The translations under genes were made by a program, and so were the position numbers. A stretch of 64,000 nucleotides of DNA from Brevibacillus fortis (GTDB taxonomy: Bacteria > Bacillota > Bacilli > Brevibacillales > Brevibacillaceae). The stretch lies in assembly GCF_003013395.1 (NCBI RefSeq), contig NZ_PXZM01000022.1:1-64000 (forward strand). Direction: 5' to 3'. The notes beneath the pieces are model-generated. The model was not told the DNA's origin and did not search any database. It was given only the letters and a program-made list of their open reading frames with translations. Positions 61,280 through 64,000 of the stretch are shown piece after piece (the stretch's first letter is position 1; each line of letters begins with the position of its first letter).

Positions 61280-61993
61280 TTATTGCAGCGGCTTGTCTTT
61301 TTTGTCCAAATACATGATTCCACGTTCGTCAATGCTGCAAAAAGAAATCTCTCGAATGTCCTTAATTCCGTATTTCCGGATCTCTCGTTTCAGCCAAAGC
61401 TGGTTTTGTCCGATCTTGTTCAATGCCTCCGTTCTCACTTTTCCATCGAGAATCAGTGGGATAGGCAGACCTTTGTACGAGACAGGACCGACTTGCGGCC
61501 TCTTCATCAACGATAAATCTTCCCTCGTAATCTTTTCTTTTTGCTCCTTCAAAAACACACTCATCTGTCCGGTTGGCTCCAATAACGCAAATTCAACATC
61601 GGCAATGTTTTTTACGTCTTTTTGCCGCAGATGTACCATCAAATCATCCATGTTCAAGCGATTGCGCCGCATCGCCTGTTCCCTGATTTGCCCATTTTCT
61701 ATAATCAAGTCGGCAGAGCCGTCCACTGTATCGCGGAATTTCTTGCTCTTCAATGACAGATAAGCAAAGGCGACCTCCAATAAGGCAATCAGCAGCATCG
61801 GCAAATAAAACCGAAGAGCAGGCTTATCAACATCCTCAATCGCCAGTGCAGCCATTTCTGCAAGCATGATCGAGATGACCACATCAAAAACGGACAGCTT
61901 TCCCAATTCCCGCTTCCCCATCAACCGCACTAAGATCAGGAGGAAAAAATACGAAAAAAGGGTGCGAAGTAACACCATTGTAAGATTATCCAC
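61280..61993 (-). CDS. yrbG: DUF421 membrane protein (YrbG family)
   Basis: A 237-residue protein. Three N-terminal helices (VLLRTLFSYFFLLILVRLMG, SVFDVVISIMLAEMAALAIE, FYLPMLLIALLEVAFAYLSL) are followed by a cytoplasmic domain with DLIIENGQIREQAMRRNRLN, MDDLMVHLRQKDVKNIADVE and EFALLEPTGQMSVFLKEQ: the DUF421/YetF pattern. B. subtilis YetF-type proteins take part in spore resistance together with nutrient receptors; the exact role of YrbG is unknown. It has spoVB as convergent neighbour, as in B. subtilis. Confidence 0.92.
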   Translation of the reverse strand: MDNLTMVLLRTLFSYFFLLILVRLMGKRELGKLSVFDVVISIMLAEMAALAIEDVDKPALRFYLPMLLIALLEVAFAYLSLKSKKFRDTVDGSADLIIENGQIREQAMRRNRLNMDDLMVHLRQKDVKNIADVEFALLEPTGQMSVFLKEQKEKITREDLSLMKRPQVGPVSYKGLPIPLILDGKVRTEALNKIGQNQLWLKREIRKYGIKDIREISFCSIDERGIMYLDKKDKPLQ

Positions 61994-62064
61994 TTGCGCT
62001 GCCCCCCAAAGAACAACATTTGATACTAGTGTTCAACAGGGGGCAGGGAAAGTATTAGCACCAA

Positions 62065-63042
62065 TTACAGCCACTTTCGCTTGCGGAAAATATGAAGCAT
62101 GGTAAACGTCATGGCTAGCATAATCACGAGAGCCACGATCAGCATATACGGCTCTGCTTCTTCACCCAGCCATGCGAAAGTATTCATCCCGAATAGTCCG
62201 GTGATAAATGTCAACGGAAGGATGATCGTAGAGATAATCGTAAGAACCCGCATCGTCTCCGTTGTTTTGGCGCTAATGATGGTGTAGTACGTATCCAATG
62301 CACCGTTAACAAGATCACGGAAGGTTTCGGTCGAATCCGAAATCCGCTCCAAGTGGTCTGTTAGGTCGGTGTAGAACGGAACGTTTTCCTCGGAAATGTC
62401 GAAGGAGTAACGACCGTTGACGTTTGCGAAAATTCTTTTTTGCGGCATAATCACACGCCTGATTAAAATAATCGTTCGCTTCAACGCCAGGAACTCTTCG
62501 GTAATTTCCTCCATCTGATGTTCATAAATCTCGTCCTCCAGCTCGTCAATCCGCACACTAATCCGATCAATAATAGGAAAATATTCATCGGTAATCCCGT
62601 CTACAATGGCATACAACAAATAGTCAGGACCTCTGTTCAAGTAAGAAATGTTGCGGTGACACATGGCAGCGATCCGACCGATCGTATTCATCGGTGACTT
62701 GTGGATCGTCACGATGTAGTTAGGGCCGAGAAAAACGTTCAGTTCTACCGTTGTGATCTCGTCATCGCTTTCTTCATTGTAACGCAGGGCGTGAAAAACG
62801 AAGAAATAGTAGTCATCGTACTTGTCTACCTTGGCACGTGGACTGACGTGCAAGCAGTCCTCAATTGCCAACGGGTGAAAATCAAAGATCTTGGCAATAT
62901 AGGGCAGCTCATTGTTTCCCACATCATACAGATCGATCCAGAGTAGATCCTCTGGTGATTTCAGCCATTGATCCTTCGTCGCTAGATCAACGTCGTGAAA
63001 CATCTTCTGTTCCGAGTGGTTATAAAAGTACGTTTTGATCAA
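62065..63042 (-). CDS. corA: CorA-family magnesium/cobalt transporter
   Basis: A 325-residue protein from TTG at 63042; GGGGGTG is 7 bases upstream. A large N-terminal cytoplasmic funnel (WIDLYDVGNNELPYIAKIFD, CLHVSPRAKVDKYDDYYFFV) and long stalk helix lead to two C-terminal helices (LTIISTIILPLTFITGLFGM and YMLIVALVIMLAMTFTMLHI) with the FGMN selectivity motif (FITGLFGMNTFAW) between them, and a basic end (FRKRKWL). It forms a homopentameric channel for Mg2+ (also Co2+, Ni2+). Not part of the B. subtilis order here. Confidence 0.93.
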   Translation of the reverse strand: MIKTYFYNHSEQKMFHDVDLATKDQWLKSPEDLLWIDLYDVGNNELPYIAKIFDFHPLAIEDCLHVSPRAKVDKYDDYYFFVFHALRYNEESDDEITTVELNVFLGPNYIVTIHKSPMNTIGRIAAMCHRNISYLNRGPDYLLYAIVDGITDEYFPIIDRISVRIDELEDEIYEHQMEEITEEFLALKRTIILIRRVIMPQKRIFANVNGRYSFDISEENVPFYTDLTDHLERISDSTETFRDLVNGALDTYYTIISAKTTETMRVLTIISTIILPLTFITGLFGMNTFAWLGEEAEPYMLIVALVIMLAMTFTMLHIFRKRKWL

Positions 63043-63172
63043 TCTTCCTCACCCCCGTCTCGTTCCCCATCCATCATACGAAAATTCCTATCAATGTTCA
63101 ACGCGAAGATGAATACGTGAGCCAAGCCTCTCATATAGATGTACAAACACTTCCAATGAGGGGGTAAATACC

Positions 63173-63589
63173 GTGCGAAGTGCATCCACCTCTGTGCTGA
63201 CAGGTCTATTGTATACGACATGTCTTGTTTTAATTGGAGCGTTGCTTGCGACCTTGCTCCTTAGCTTCACCTCGATACGGGAAGGCACGCTGCCCTATTT
63301 TACGTATGTGATCAATGCGATCGCGCTTTTGACCGGGGGATTCGTCACTGGACGTCGTTGCGGCGGCAAGGGCTGGTACTACGGCGGACTTACCGGACTC
63401 ACTTACTTCCTCTTCATCCTCTTGATCGGCTTCCTCGGCTTTGACGCCCCGATGCAATGGGGGACCTTCCTGTTCTTGTTCGGCGCTTTTGGAGTGGCTG
63501 CGTTAGGTGGGATTCTCGGCGTGAATTCGGCTAATTCCAACAACAAGCATAAAGGCGGTAAACCTAAAGTTATCAAGCCTCGCCGCTAA
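63173..63589 (+). CDS. yrzE: TIGR04086-type membrane protein (YrzE family)
   Basis: A 138-residue protein starting at GTG, with GAGGGGG 7 bases upstream. Four helices: LTGLLYTTCLVLIGALLATL, YVINAIALLTGGFVTGRRCG, GGLTGLTYFLFILLIGFLG and FLFLFGAFGVAALGGILGVN, with the conserved GGKGWYYGG loop of TIGR04086 proteins and a basic tail (KHKGGKPKVIKPRR). Function unknown; in B. subtilis yrzE also adjoins yajC (yrbF). Convergent with yajC across a shared terminator. Confidence 0.88.
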   Translation: MRSASTSVLTGLLYTTCLVLIGALLATLLLSFTSIREGTLPYFTYVINAIALLTGGFVTGRRCGGKGWYYGGLTGLTYFLFILLIGFLGFDAPMQWGTFLFLFGAFGVAALGGILGVNSANSNNKHKGGKPKVIKPRR

Positions 63590-63600
63590 AACAAGACAGA

Positions 63601-63631
63601 AAAAAGCAGGTGGATTACCCACCTGCTTTTC
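63601..63631. terminator. bidirectional terminator between yrzE and yajC
   Basis: AAAAAGCAGGTGG, ATTA, CCCACCTGCTTTT: a strong stem with A- and T-tracts, serving both convergent genes. Confidence 0.9.
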
Positions 63632-63638
63632 GCATGTA

Positions 63639-63959
63639 TTATTTGGATTCTTCTTTTGCTTCTTCGCTTTTCGCTGGTTCACTCTTTGCAGGTTCGTTGC
63701 TGGAAGAAACTACGCTGTTGATCGCACCACGATCGAACGTAACGTTTACGTTGTGAGCAATACGCAACGTGACAGTATCATCAGACAGGTCTTGGATCGT
63801 TCCATGCACTCCACCGATTGTTACGATCTTGTCGCCTTTTTTAATAGCTGCAAGCATAGCGTTGCGTTGTTTTGCCTTCTTTTGTTGCGGACGAATCAGC
63901 AAGAAGTAAAAAATCGCAAACATGATGATAATCGGTAAAAACTGAGTCAAGCCTTCCAT
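63639..63959 (-). CDS. yajC: preprotein translocase accessory subunit YajC
   Basis: A 106-residue protein. One N-terminal helix (FLPIIIMFAIFYFLLIRPQQ) with the family's R-P-Q-Q-K-K-A-K-Q-R, followed by the conserved IKKGDKIVTIGGVHGTIQDL and DDTVTLRIAHNVNVTFDRGA. The end is a Lys/Glu/Ser-rich tail (NEPAKSEPAKSEEAKEESK). It associates with SecD/SecF and YidC at the Sec translocon. GGGGG lies 8 bases before ATG. Called yrbF in B. subtilis; gene order is conserved. Confidence 0.94.
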   Translation of the reverse strand: MEGLTQFLPIIIMFAIFYFLLIRPQQKKAKQRNAMLAAIKKGDKIVTIGGVHGTIQDLSDDTVTLRIAHNVNVTFDRGAINSVVSSSNEPAKSEPAKSEEAKEESK

Positions 63960-64000
63960 GAAAAAAATCCCCCTCGATTAAAAAGATCTATCTTCACCCA

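Noticed and set aside
1-64000. CRISPR arrays, tRNA or rRNA genes, complete insertion sequences
   Set aside because: No regularly spaced repeats, no tRNA-like cloverleaf segments and no intact transposase were seen in the window.

Overview
The window is chromosomal DNA of an endospore-forming member of the Bacilli, most likely a Brevibacillus. Evidence: pro-SigK, SpoVB and a YVTN-propeller spore-surface protein are present. The long block from alaS to yajC keeps the gene order of the Bacillus subtilis yrr/yrv/yrb region (yrrI, alaS, ireB/yrzL, ruvX, yrzB, mltG, trmR, udk, PbpI-type PBP, recD2, cymR, yrvO, rarA, tcdA, 6S RNA, aspS, hisS, yrvJ-type amidase, dtd, relA, apt, recJ, secD/secF, comN, spoVB, yrbG, yrzE, yajC). 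Shine-Dalgarno sites are strong (AAGGAGG, GGGAGG), GTG and TTG starts are frequent, and several open reading frames begin with a false ATG or GTG that lies inside the ribosome-binding site.

Region 1, about 1-11,300, is AT-richer accessory DNA full of decaying mobile-element genes. It holds a nonsense- and frameshift-ridden DUF1906 lysin-like gene, an XkdX tail-protein relic, an ArpU-type phage regulator with a second partial copy of its leader, an amber-interrupted phage gene, two large-serine-recombinase C-terminal relics, and a 90-bp fragment of sigK. That fragment ends in the AATGA pentamer at codons 112-113 of the intact sigK 4.2 kb away, which suggests a dead sigK-intervening (skin-like) element. 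Small plus-strand membrane or secreted proteins and immunity-like proteins lie between the relics. A spore-surface beta-propeller gene with a sigma-K-type promoter stands next to sigK.

Region 2, about 11,360-21,700, holds intact sigK, Imm22-like and SUKH-domain immunity genes with an ankyrin remnant but no visible toxin, and an HscC-type Hsp70 / J-like TPR protein / DUF1266 operon resembling the E. coli ybe-hscC cluster. A GNAT acetyltransferase, an HD-GYP phosphodiesterase and a JAMM peptidase follow.

Region 3, about 21,570-53,610, is core biology, mostly on the minus strand. It covers cell-wall synthesis (PBP, MltG), tRNA charging and modification (AlaS, AspS, HisS, TrmR, TcdA, Dtd), sulfur control (CymR, cysteine desulfurase), DNA repair (RuvX, RecD2, RarA), heme synthesis (HemZ), an SH3b amidase and RelA. 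RNA regulators are prominent: T-boxes before alaS and hisS-aspS (the latter with overlapping Asp and His codons), a yybP-ykoY Mn2+ riboswitch before a TerC transporter, and 6S RNA.

Region 4, about 53,990-64,000, carries apt, recJ, secF/secD as separate genes, a ComN-type regulator, spoVB, a DUF421 protein, CorA, a YrzE-type protein and yajC. Expected mnmA is absent beside the cysteine desulfurase; a chemoreceptor gene occupies that place.
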